Positions 53,451 to 61,455 of a DNA stretch of 64,000 nucleotides are shown one piece after another; the stretch's first letter is position 1, and the number at the start of each line of letters is the position of its first letter. The notes beneath the pieces were generated by a model. It saw only the letters and a list, made by a program, of their open reading frames with translations, did no database searches and was not told where the DNA came from. A program made the translations under genes and the position numbers. The DNA lies in contig CBEULR010000011.1 of assembly GCA_965544035.1 (NCBI GenBank), positions 25,550 through 89,549 of the forward strand. The letters run 5' to 3'. The stretch is from CBEULR01 sp965544035 (GTDB lineage Bacteria; Bacillota; Desulfotomaculia; Desulfotomaculales; Desulforudaceae).

Positions 53451-54710
53451 CTAGATAATAATATCAAAGAATAGCGGCAAATAGGTGATCAGCAGGAGTA
53501 CCAGTACCAGACCCAGCATCATGGGCAGCACCGCGCGGCTGATCCGCTCGATTGTAATGCCGGAGATGGAACTGGCCACGAACAGGTTGATCGCCACTGG
53601 AGGCGTGATCATCCCGATCGCCAGACCGACCACCATAATGATCCCGAAGTGTACGAGATCAACACCCAGCCCGGTTACCAAAGGCAAGAACACCGGCGTA
53701 AGGATGACCAGTGCGGAGGCCGTCTCCATAAAGATGCCGGTAAACAGGATGATCGCCACTATCAGGAAAAGGAGGATGAACGTGTTTTCCGAAAGAGACA
53801 GCACAGAGTCGGCGATCAGCGACGGTATCTGCCAGTTAGCCAAAATCCAGCTCAGGGCGGTCGAGGTGGCGATAATGAACATAATTACCGAGGTCGTGAC
53901 CGCCGAGCGGGTGACGATCTGGAAAATGTCGCGCCACCCGAGATCGCGGTAGACGAATATGGCCACCAGCAGCGCCCAGTCCACGGCGATAACGGCCGCC
54001 TCGGACGGGGTGAAGTAACCGGAGAAGATACCGCCCAAAATGATCACCGGAGTCATGAGGCCCCAGATTGCCCCTTTGAAGGTACTCCAAATGTTCGAAA
54101 GAGCAAACCGCGCACCCCGGGTATAGTCGTTCTTATGCGCGACAAACAAGGATATCGCAATCAGCGTACCGATAATCAACACCCCGGGCGCGAACCCGTT
54201 CAGGAACAGCCTGGCCACCGACTGGTCGGCGATGACGGCATACAGGATCATCGGCACCGAAGGCGGGATCACGACCCCGGCACAGCCCCCGGCCGCGATC
54301 AGGGCCGCCGAAAACTCCGGGTTGTACTCCTTCTTACGCAGCTCGGGCATCAGGGTCGTACCGACCGCAGCCGTCGTCGCCGCCCCCGAACCGGAGATGG
54401 CCGCGAAAAACATGGAGGTCATAGCGGTCACAACCAGCAGTCCGCCCTTCAGGAAACCGAGGATGGAATCCGCAAACTGCACCAGCTTCTCTGAGATTTT
54501 CCCCTTCGCCAGCAGGTCTCCGGCCAGGATGAAAAACGGCACGGCCACCAGCGGGAATGAATCGGTGCCGGCAAACATCCGCTGCGCCACCACGATCAGG
54601 GACATACCCTCGCTGGACAGGACGAAAACCGAGGTCAAACCAACGGCAATTGCCACCGGAATACCCAACAGGAGCAAAGCTAAGAAACTGCCGAATAATA
54701 ATGTAATCAT
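53451..54710 (-). CDS. dctM: TRAP transporter large permease DctM
   Basis: The 419-residue permease has about 12 membrane segments and the DctM signatures AISGSGAATTAAVGTTLMPEL and ITPPVAINLFV. It works with DctQ and DctP to import a carboxylate using an ion gradient. Overlaps the dctQ stop by 4 nt. Confidence 0.96.
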   Translation of the reverse strand: MITLLFGSFLALLLLGIPVAIAVGLTSVFVLSSEGMSLIVVAQRMFAGTDSFPLVAVPFFILAGDLLAKGKISEKLVQFADSILGFLKGGLLVVTAMTSMFFAAISGSGAATTAAVGTTLMPELRKKEYNPEFSAALIAAGGCAGVVIPPSVPMILYAVIADQSVARLFLNGFAPGVLIIGTLIAISLFVAHKNDYTRGARFALSNIWSTFKGAIWGLMTPVIILGGIFSGYFTPSEAAVIAVDWALLVAIFVYRDLGWRDIFQIVTRSAVTTSVIMFIIATSTALSWILANWQIPSLIADSVLSLSENTFILLFLIVAIILFTGIFMETASALVILTPVFLPLVTGLGVDLVHFGIIMVVGLAIGMITPPVAINLFVASSISGITIERISRAVLPMMLGLVLVLLLITYLPLFFDIII

Positions 54711-55210
54711 GGCTGCATCTCCCGACCGCGCACGTTCTCAATCTCTCTGCCGATCCCCGCCGCGGCGTGGATCACCATGATCAGCATACTTATCGGAATG
54801 CTGAGATAGACATACTGCATCGGGATGGACAGCGCCGGGGAAATCTGAAAGATTTGCATTTTAATCATCTGCCAGCCATACCAGGCCACGATGCAGAAAA
54901 AGACCATAGACAGCAGGTAGGACAGCACCACGAACATCGCCCTCACCCTGGGTTTGAAACAATTGATGCCGAAGGTGATGGCGATGTGACTGCCTCTCCT
55001 GTAAGCCATCGTTGCACCGAAAAAGGTCCCCCAAACCAGAAGGTACCGGGACAACTCCTCACTCCACGTCAGGGCATCCGCCACCAGACGAAAAACCACC
55101 TGACTGGTAGTGCAGATAACCAAACCGGCCATCAGCAGGAAAACCAGACGGGTTACGAGCCAATCCACGCTCCTGCTCACCGCATCCACGGCGATCAATG
55201 CTCTGAACAT
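54707..55210 (-). CDS. dctQ: TRAP transporter small permease DctQ
   Basis: The 167-residue protein has four membrane segments and the EELSRYLLVWGTFFGA motif typical of DctQ. It is translationally coupled to dctM. Confidence 0.93.
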   Translation of the reverse strand: MFRALIAVDAVSRSVDWLVTRLVFLLMAGLVICTTSQVVFRLVADALTWSEELSRYLLVWGTFFGATMAYRRGSHIAITFGINCFKPRVRAMFVVLSYLLSMVFFCIVAWYGWQMIKMQIFQISPALSIPMQYVYLSIPISMLIMVIHAAAGIGREIENVRGREMQP

Positions 55211-55264
55211 ATTTAACCACCAAGAAAGTTAGAATTTTGCGTAAATACCAAATAAAACACGGCC

Positions 55265-55290
55265 CGGCACCTGGATCATATCCGGTGCCG
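55265..55290 (-). terminator. Hairpin after dctP (attenuating terminator)
   Basis: CGGCACC/GGTGCCG stem between dctP and dctQ, with TGTTTTATTT starting about 7 nt downstream on the minus strand. Partial termination would give more binding protein than permease, a known pattern. Confidence 0.55.
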
Positions 55291-55313
55291 AGGCCGGCAC
55301 TTCCTAAACCAAC

Positions 55314-56333
55314 TTACTTGGCCGCGTTGATCTCCTCGATCAGGCTGCCGAACTGGTCGGCATACTTGTCATAAACCGGTTGCACGGCTTCCTGGAATGC
55401 AGCCAGATCGGGCTCGATCACTTCCATCCCCGCCTCTTCCAGCGCGGAAATCTGTTCGGCCATCTGCTCGTTGTTCCACTCACGCTCGTACACAGCGGCC
55501 TCCTTGGCGGAATCCACCAGAATCTGCTGGATGTCTTCCGGGAAGGAATCAAAAAGCGCCTTGCCCATCATAATGGTGGCGGGTGCGTAGGTGTGTTTGG
55601 TAAGGGACAGGTACTTCTGGGTTTCATACAGCTTGAAGGCATAGATCACATTGATCGGGTTTTCCTGCCCGTGGATGGTGCCCTGCTGTAGCGCGGTCAG
55701 TGCTTCGGTCCAGGCCATCGGCACGGTGTTGGCGCCCAGAGTCTGGAAGGTGTCGATGTACACGGGGTTCTCCATTACCCGGATTTTCAGCCCCTTCATA
55801 TCAGCAGGAGCATTAACCGCACGTACGGAGTTGGTCAGGTTCCGGAATCCACGCTCGGCAAAGGCCAGGCCCTTGATATTAATAGTCTCCAGATTGTCCA
55901 ACACCCGCTGGCCGACCGGACCGTCCAGAACCTTGTAAGCTTCCTCGGGGGAAGCAAAGAGGAACGGCATTTCAAAAGCAGCGATCTCGGGAAGGAAGTT
56001 TGCGATGGGCCCGTTGGTGATGATGCCTGCATCCACGGTTCCGACCTGCATTCCCTCAATCAGGGTACGCTCGTCGCCGAGGGTGGCGTTGGGGAAGATC
56101 TCTACGGTTACAAGACCGTCGGTCCGCTCCTCAACCAGTTCTTTAAACTTCAGCGCCGCCACGTGAAAACCATCCTGTTCATTAACCACGTGAGCCAGCT
56201 TGATCGCGGTGGGTTCCATACCTTCGGACGGATCCTGCGTATCACCCGAGGAACCACAACCCGCCACAACCAGCGTCATCATCAAAACACAAGCCAACAA
56301 CGCGATAAATACACTTTTTCTCACTCTTCTCAT
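55314..56333 (-). CDS. dctP: TRAP solute-binding lipoprotein DctP
   Basis: The 339-residue binding protein has a lipobox (VVAGC) and the DctP pattern: IKLAHVVNEQDGFHVAALKFKELVEERT near the start (short excerpt), KGLKIRVMENPVYID with the ligand-binding Arg, and LQQGTIHGQENPINV. Substrate is likely a C4 or keto-acid. It has its own promoter and a 26-bp palindrome in the leader. Confidence 0.95.
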   Translation of the reverse strand: MRRVRKSVFIALLACVLMMTLVVAGCGSSGDTQDPSEGMEPTAIKLAHVVNEQDGFHVAALKFKELVEERTDGLVTVEIFPNATLGDERTLIEGMQVGTVDAGIITNGPIANFLPEIAAFEMPFLFASPEEAYKVLDGPVGQRVLDNLETINIKGLAFAERGFRNLTNSVRAVNAPADMKGLKIRVMENPVYIDTFQTLGANTVPMAWTEALTALQQGTIHGQENPINVIYAFKLYETQKYLSLTKHTYAPATIMMGKALFDSFPEDIQQILVDSAKEAAVYEREWNNEQMAEQISALEEAGMEVIEPDLAAFQEAVQPVYDKYADQFGSLIEEINAAK

Positions 56334-56429
56334 ACCCCTCTCAATTTCAAGTTACCGGTACACGCTTTTCCCATCAGAAAAAATGAACGCAAAATGAAGG
56401 CAAAATCACCTCCTCGGACTGAAACGCCG

Positions 56430-56455
56430 CTTCATCAATCAATTGATGGATGAAG
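56430..56455. promoter_or_regulatory. 26-bp palindrome upstream of dctP
   Basis: Left arm CTTCATC plus ATCAATTGAT centre plus GATGAAG right arm, with a single mismatched pair. It lies downstream of the predicted dctP promoter and is a good candidate repressor site. Confidence 0.6.
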
Positions 56456-56508
56456 TCCGGTAGTCTCAAATTAACGTAATACATCCGTTTTCTAATTTAT
56501 GACTAGAA

Positions 56509-56537
56509 ATTATATCATGGCCAATTTGCCTGAGCAA
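56509..56537 (-). promoter_or_regulatory. Promoter of the dctPQM operon
   Basis: TTGCTC and TATAAT are spaced by 17 nt on the minus strand, about 175 nt upstream of dctP. Confidence 0.6.
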
Positions 56538-56543
56538 TGCCGA

Positions 56544-56783
56544 TTATTGGGCAAGGTTCCAGCCCAGCCAGTGCAGGGCCACGGCCAGGGCCAGCTCGGC
56601 AAGGGCCAGGAGCACAAGCGTCCGCAGGGGAAGCTCGATGAACCGCTCAAACACCGCCCGGTAGTCCTCAGGCAGGAAACCGGCGCCCCAGCGCAGGTAG
56701 CGCCGGCTGAACAAGAGGGCCATGACCGCGTCTGCGGCCAGAACAGAGGCCAAAATCATCAGAAACCATCCCAGGATCACCAT
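56544..56783 (-). CDS. Small two-TM protein of the SPFH operon
   Basis: The 79-residue protein has two hydrophobic helices (LGWFLMILASVLAADAVMALLF and LRTLVLLALAELALAVALHWL). ATG start, 33 nt after the SPFH gene. No family recognised. Confidence 0.65.
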   Translation of the reverse strand: MVILGWFLMILASVLAADAVMALLFSRRYLRWGAGFLPEDYRAVFERFIELPLRTLVLLALAELALAVALHWLGWNLAQ

Positions 56784-56816
56784 TCAAAAAACCACCCGGC
56801 TATAGCATGACCGTCC

Positions 56817-57719
56817 TTATTCCTTCCAAGCCTGCTTCCCGGCCGTCAAAGCCCCCATCAGCCCCAGGGCCTCGGTCGGCACGATCAGCTTGGAGGAGTC
56901 GCTTTCCGAAACCTTTTCCAAGGCCTCCATCGCCCGGATGGCCACGACCTCCCTGGTCGGGCCGGCGGCCTTGATCGCCTCAAAGACCACCTTGTTCGCC
57001 AGGGCCTTCGCATCGGCCACAATCCGGATCGCGTTTGCCTCACCCTCGGCCTTCAGAATATAGCTCTCCCTTTCACCCTGCGCCCGCAGGATCGCCGATT
57101 CCTTCTCTCCCTCGGCCTTGAGAATATTGGACTGTTTCTCCCCCTCGGCCTGCAGGATCGCCGCCCGCTTCTCACGCTCGGCGCGCATCTGCTTCTCCAT
57201 CGCCTGCTTGATCTCGGCCGGCGGGTCGATCGATTTCAGCTCCACCCGGTTGATCTTGATGCCCCACTTGTTCGTGGCCTCATCAAGGATGATCTGCAGC
57301 TTGCTGTTGATCGTCTCCCTTGAGGTCAGGGTTTCGTCCAGCGCCAGTTCGCCGATCAGGTTGCGGAGCGAGGTGTTGGTCAGGTTTTCGATGGCCGCCC
57401 GGGGGTTGGAAATCTCATAAACGAATTTGAACGGGTCGGTCACCTGCATGTAGACCACAGTGTCAATGTTCATCGTCACGTTGTCCGCCGTGATCACCGG
57501 CTGGGGCGGGAAATCGATCACCTGTTCACGCAGGTCCACAACCGTGCGGATCCGGTCCAGAAAGGGCACGATGAAGTTCAGCCCGACATCGGCCGTCTTG
57601 TGGAACTTCCCGATGCGCTCCACGATACCGACCGTGCTCTGCTGGATCACCTGTACCGAACTCTTCACCAGGTAACCCACCACGCCGGCCAGAACTATCC
57701 AGAACAAGACAGATAACAT
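56817..57719 (-). CDS. SPFH/Band 7 domain membrane protein (QmcA/stomatin-like)
   Basis: The 300-residue protein has an N-terminal membrane helix, an SPFH domain (about 25-190) and a coiled coil with repeated ILKAEGEKES/ILRAQGERES units. It forms large membrane assemblies. With the NfeD gene just upstream it follows the standard SPFH-NfeD pairing. Confidence 0.93.
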   Translation of the reverse strand: MLSVLFWIVLAGVVGYLVKSSVQVIQQSTVGIVERIGKFHKTADVGLNFIVPFLDRIRTVVDLREQVIDFPPQPVITADNVTMNIDTVVYMQVTDPFKFVYEISNPRAAIENLTNTSLRNLIGELALDETLTSRETINSKLQIILDEATNKWGIKINRVELKSIDPPAEIKQAMEKQMRAEREKRAAILQAEGEKQSNILKAEGEKESAILRAQGERESYILKAEGEANAIRIVADAKALANKVVFEAIKAAGPTREVVAIRAMEALEKVSESDSSKLIVPTEALGLMGALTAGKQAWKE

Positions 57720-57740
57720 GATCGTCCCTCCGATCAGTGT

Positions 57741-58157
57741 CTATTTGGAGATATGCAGAATGGTCCCATCCACCTTCACGATTGACGCCGTTTCACCCGG
57801 TTTGACGGGCTCCCCGTCGGTCTCGGCCCGCCAAACCTCGCCGTGCACCTTGACCCGTCCTCCCATACCCGGACGGACCTCATCAAGCGCCGTCACCTTC
57901 TGCCCGATCATAGCCTGCACGTTGGACGGTACGACTGGTTTGCGGTGGACGAGCCCGACCAGCGGTTTGCGGAGCAACAGCAGCGAAACCACGGACACGA
58001 TCACAAAACCGGCGATCTGGGTGGGCAGCGCGCAACCCATCCAGAGCAGAGCCGCCCCCGCCAGCGCACCGAAACCGAACCAGATGATGTAAAAATCAAG
58101 CATCATCGCTTCCGCCAAAAACAGGACAACCGCGAAAATGAGCCACAGGTACCACAA
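57741..58157 (-). CDS. NfeD-like protein
   Basis: The 138-residue protein has three membrane helices and a C-terminal OB-fold domain (about 75-138, VQAMIGQKVTALDEVRPGMGGRVKVHGEVWRA in part). It is the usual partner of SPFH proteins and may process or scaffold them. TTG start with GGGGGATGG. Confidence 0.88.
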   Translation of the reverse strand: MWYLWLIFAVVLFLAEAMMLDFYIIWFGFGALAGAALLWMGCALPTQIAGFVIVSVVSLLLLRKPLVGLVHRKPVVPSNVQAMIGQKVTALDEVRPGMGGRVKVHGEVWRAETDGEPVKPGETASIVKVDGTILHISK

Positions 58158-58325
58158 CAGCTACCATCCCCCTCTCCCGTGATCCCCTCGATATCAAAAT
58201 TCTGCATTTGCAGCACTGATCCTTCTAGAGAATGGGATTAGAGGGAAAGCGGGCGATTGGGAAATGGTCATCATTGGCGAATTTTGGGAAGTAGTGGTGT
58301 TGCCTTCCGGGGTCGGTTCGGGGAG

Positions 58326-59582
58326 CTATTTTAGCACGGCAAACTGTAAACCGTTCTGTTTCAGGTGTTGAATGATTTCGGGTAAGGCTTTTACAGTAAG
58401 CTCATTCTCGTGCAGAACATAAATGCCGCCGGAGGGGTCGATCCGATAAAAATAATCAAGAATATCCTTTGAATTATTCACCCGCCAGTCCCTCGGGTCA
58501 CGATTCCACAGTATCACTTTCATTTGCTCGTCAGTCACAATGCTGGTCAACTGGTTATTCACGTGGCCGAAGGGGGGTCTGAAGACGGTCACAGGAGCAT
58601 CGGTAAGGGAAGACAGGTAATCATTTGTTTTCGTTATTTCATCCCTGATCGTTTCCGGTCCCCTGCCGATTAGACTGCGATGGCTCCACGAGTGGTTCCC
58701 CACCACCATGTTATTGTCACTAACGTACTTCACAGCGTCAGGGTATTTTAAAGCGTGCACTCCGATGAAGAAGAATGTGGCATCAACCTGATGCTCGCGC
58801 AAGATATCCACAATTGCGCGGGTATACGGGGAAGGACCGTCGTCAAACGTGAGAGCCACATAACCCTTGGGAAGGCTCTTAACCAGAACGCCGGTTTCCA
58901 AGACCGCCGAACCGGACTCCCCTTCATCGTTTGCAGCATCATCATCCGGCCCCAACAGCACGGCATTATCCTCTTCGGGTGTCTGTGGGGACGCAGAATC
59001 CTGAGTCGTTTCCGGAGATGCGAGATCCTGGCTCGCGCCCGCCTCATCCGACTGCACTAACGGCGGTTCCCCGATCGCATCCGCCACGGCCGGCTGCTGC
59101 GCGGCCGAAACAACCCAGTTGGCGGGGGCTATGGTCCTGTTAATACTATTGAAATCATAGTTTAGGAAGAATACACAGGCCGCAAAGGAAAACCCCACAA
59201 TGCAGAACTGCATTGCGGATTTTAAGGGGTGCGACACCGGACGGGTCGGCTTCTGATGGGAAGTGAAGGAAATATCGTGCAGCCGAAGAAGGGAGTCACG
59301 ATAGGCTGCTGAACACGGAAAATAAAGCAGCTTCCGCTTGTTTTGTTTTATCCTGGTTACCGAACTGAAGTATCGTTGACGAAACGGGTCCCATTTGCAC
59401 TGCAACGAAAGCCGATAGCGGCTCCCGTCATCCAGATCGACACACCGTCGGATCTCCTGATAGACCTCTCCTTCAACGGGAAGATTGAAAATGACACGCC
59501 TTTCCCCCCGCGTGGCCTCACCGACCAATTCATAGGTCGACCCGCAGCAGCGAAAGGACCGAAGCTCAAAAATTGTATCCAT
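58326..59582 (-). CDS. Polysaccharide deacetylase (NodB) with a cytoplasmic N-terminal domain
   Basis: The 418-residue protein has an N-terminal non-catalytic domain (about 1-110, beta-rich, with CCGSTYEL), a membrane helix (about 125-145), a Ser/Glu-rich linker, and a NodB domain: motif 1 TFDDGPSPYT, motif 2 GNHSWSHRSL, motif 3 RPPFGHVNN, then RDPRDW and a C-terminal YVLHEN. It should deacetylate peptidoglycan or a surface polymer. The N-terminal domain resembles PilZ-like folds only weakly. Confidence 0.88.
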   Translation of the reverse strand: MDTIFELRSFRCCGSTYELVGEATRGERRVIFNLPVEGEVYQEIRRCVDLDDGSRYRLSLQCKWDPFRQRYFSSVTRIKQNKRKLLYFPCSAAYRDSLLRLHDISFTSHQKPTRPVSHPLKSAMQFCIVGFSFAACVFFLNYDFNSINRTIAPANWVVSAAQQPAVADAIGEPPLVQSDEAGASQDLASPETTQDSASPQTPEEDNAVLLGPDDDAANDEGESGSAVLETGVLVKSLPKGYVALTFDDGPSPYTRAIVDILREHQVDATFFFIGVHALKYPDAVKYVSDNNMVVGNHSWSHRSLIGRGPETIRDEITKTNDYLSSLTDAPVTVFRPPFGHVNNQLTSIVTDEQMKVILWNRDPRDWRVNNSKDILDYFYRIDPSGGIYVLHENELTVKALPEIIQHLKQNGLQFAVLK

Positions 59583-59595
59583 AATTATATCGCCG

Positions 59596-60354
59596 CTACT
59601 TCTTTGCTACCTGTAGAGGTGCTTTACCGTCCTGATAAGCAGGAAGAGAGGCAGACATTTGGCTCGTGAAATCATTAACCAAATTCAACAGATAGTTGTT
59701 TTCCTGACGGATACGGTCGTACTCCTGTCTCAGATGGGCGTTTTCCGATTCCAGGCGGACGATGGTATCCCTGTTTGCTCTGATGGTCTCCAGGGCTTCC
59801 TGGTTTTCCTTCTCAAGCTGTTCCTGCAGTCTTTGATACTTCTTCTGTTCAATCTCCAGCTTGTTTCTCAATTCATCAAGGCTCTCGGTCAGTTCGGACT
59901 GAAGAGCCCGGTAATCTTCCAATAGCTGATCAATACGCATGTTCTGTTTGGTCAGCTTGTCCTCCAGCGTCTTGGTCTGCTCTTCCTTCTTGGCCAGCAG
60001 ATCTTTCGTTTTCGCCAAATCATTATTGACAAGCTCCATCTGCCTTTGCGTAAACCGGAACCTGTCCTGGTACTCGTGTGCCCTTTTCTCCAGTAAGCGC
60101 TTCTCGGAAATGACCTGCTCCACGGCCATCACCAAATCCAAGACCGTCTTGTCGCTCCTCACGCTGGCCCGTTCGAACAACTGAAAGGCACCGCCCATTT
60201 CCTCACTCCCATTACGGGTCTGGCTAAGTTCATCCTGCCCCGCCGGCTGATCCTGATCGGTATCCTCCGCCTTCTGATCAATTGCTTCCCCCGAACCAGC
60301 GGCCGGTGTTTCTTTTTCATCCCGATTCTTCCGGCCCAACAATTTATTAAGCAC
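59596..60354 (-). CDS. Coiled-coil protein paired with the deacetylase
   Basis: The 252-residue protein has a short basic start (VLNKLLGRKNRDEKE), a linker rich in Gln, Asp and Ser, and a long heptad coiled coil (about 90-235) with no membrane helix. GTG at 60354 follows GGGAGG by 7 nt. It ends 13 nt before the deacetylase start, so the two are coupled. Possible scaffold; no family assigned. Confidence 0.75.
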   Translation of the reverse strand: MLNKLLGRKNRDEKETPAAGSGEAIDQKAEDTDQDQPAGQDELSQTRNGSEEMGGAFQLFERASVRSDKTVLDLVMAVEQVISEKRLLEKRAHEYQDRFRFTQRQMELVNNDLAKTKDLLAKKEEQTKTLEDKLTKQNMRIDQLLEDYRALQSELTESLDELRNKLEIEQKKYQRLQEQLEKENQEALETIRANRDTIVRLESENAHLRQEYDRIRQENNYLLNLVNDFTSQMSASLPAYQDGKAPLQVAKK

Positions 60355-60495
60355 ACTGACACCTCCCATTCCGGACACCGCGATAAACCCCATTTATTCC
60401 CATTGCATCCTGAAGCCGAGGGACCGGCCACGAATTACAATATTCTACACCAAGGACCAAAAACCTTCTTCCGTTTCGACATATTGGGCGGGGAG

Positions 60496-61131
60496 CTAAA
60501 ATTTGGTCTCCCTAAGTTTTCCTTCAATCTGCTTCCGCAGCTTGAAGGTGCGCACCAGGCGCTCCCCCGCTCTTTCGGCCCTGCGCATCGTTTTCTGATC
60601 ACCCAAAACCTCACCCGCTCCCCAAAAACCGACTGCCTTCACGGTGTCGACCACGCGGTAACCAAGGTCGGTCAGGGACTTCGTCATCGCCTCTATCGTG
60701 AAACCCATGTACTTCTCCTCGTGCTGTTCGCAGACCGCGATCGCCGCCGCGTACTTCCCGCCCATCGCCTCCGGCAGGCCGACCCAGCAGGAGCGGTCGT
60801 TTTCGGCAAAGACCTCAAGGCTGTACAACCGGTCAAGAAAAGCTTTCATATCTGCCGATACGTTGTAGAAGTAGGTCGGCGAACCCAAGATCAGCCCGTT
60901 CGCCTCCAGCAGCAGCGGGTAGAGTTTCTGCATGTCGTCCCTCACGGTACACCGGTAAGTGTCTTTACATCCCTCACAGCCCCTGCAGCCGCGCAGGGTG
61001 TAGTCTCCCAGGAAAACCAGTTCGGTTTCCGCCCCCTCGCGGCGGGCTCCCTCCAGCGCCGCCCGCACCAGCGAAGCGGTGTTGCCCTTCTTTCTTCTGC
61101 TGCCGACCACCGCCAGTATTCTCATCTGCAA
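60496..61131 (-). CDS. Iron-sulfur flavoprotein (NADPH-dependent FMN reductase family)
   Basis: The 211-residue flavodoxin-like protein has the compact cluster motif C-x2-C-x2-C-x5-C (CRGCEGCKDTYRC) and the FMN loop VVGSRRKKGNTASL. Such ISF proteins carry FMN and a [4Fe-4S] cluster and transfer electrons to quinones or oxygen-related targets in anaerobes. ATG start, 2-3 residues before the conserved start. Confidence 0.93.
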   Translation of the reverse strand: MQMRILAVVGSRRKKGNTASLVRAALEGARREGAETELVFLGDYTLRGCRGCEGCKDTYRCTVRDDMQKLYPLLLEANGLILGSPTYFYNVSADMKAFLDRLYSLEVFAENDRSCWVGLPEAMGGKYAAAIAVCEQHEEKYMGFTIEAMTKSLTDLGYRVVDTVKAVGFWGAGEVLGDQKTMRRAERAGERLVRTFKLRKQIEGKLRETKF

Positions 61132-61189
61132 CCTCCGTAAGCAATGTATTTTAAGCTAAACACCCGCCCGGCCCCGGCAAGCCGGCGCA

Positions 61190-61318
61190 TCAGGGGCCGA
61201 TGGATATGGTGACGTCTTGCGGCAGGATCCCGGTGGACAGTACCGCCTCCATGAGCCGATAACGGACGGGCGCTTCCGCATAACCGCCGTGGAAATGAAT
61301 GAAGCAAAGTTGAGAGCA
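61190..61318 (-). pseudogene. Possible decayed gene fragment
   Basis: The frame between a stop and TGA at 61190-61192 reads CFIHFHGGYAEAPVRYRL, then MEAVLSTGILPQDVTISIGP, which has protein-like composition but no start codon or ribosome site in frame. A 16-nt leader identical to that of the upstream glutamate-synthase-like gene lies 50 nt before it (61369-61384). Together they suggest the remains of a dead gene. Family unknown. Confidence 0.35.
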
Positions 61319-61382
61319 TTAGCTTTACCTCACTGGTTGGTTGAAGACTTTCTTCTGGGTAGATGGTAACATTACCTCCTAT

Positions 61383-61428
61383 GAGAAAACAGTAACCCCC
61401 GGCCACGGTTTCCCATGACCGGGGGTTA
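61383..61428 (-). terminator. Terminator of the glutamate-synthase-like gene
   Basis: AACCCCCGG/CCGGGGGTT stem with a GACC/GGCC inner extension, followed by ACTGTTTTCTC on the minus strand. Confidence 0.75.
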
Positions 61429-61455
61429 GTTAACCCGGCACGCATCTCATATTCC

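Noticed and set aside
56380..56415. Nine-codon leader peptide after GAGGAGG upstream of dctP
   Set aside because: The ribosome site and TTG start are good, but the peptide is too short and not supported by any other sign.
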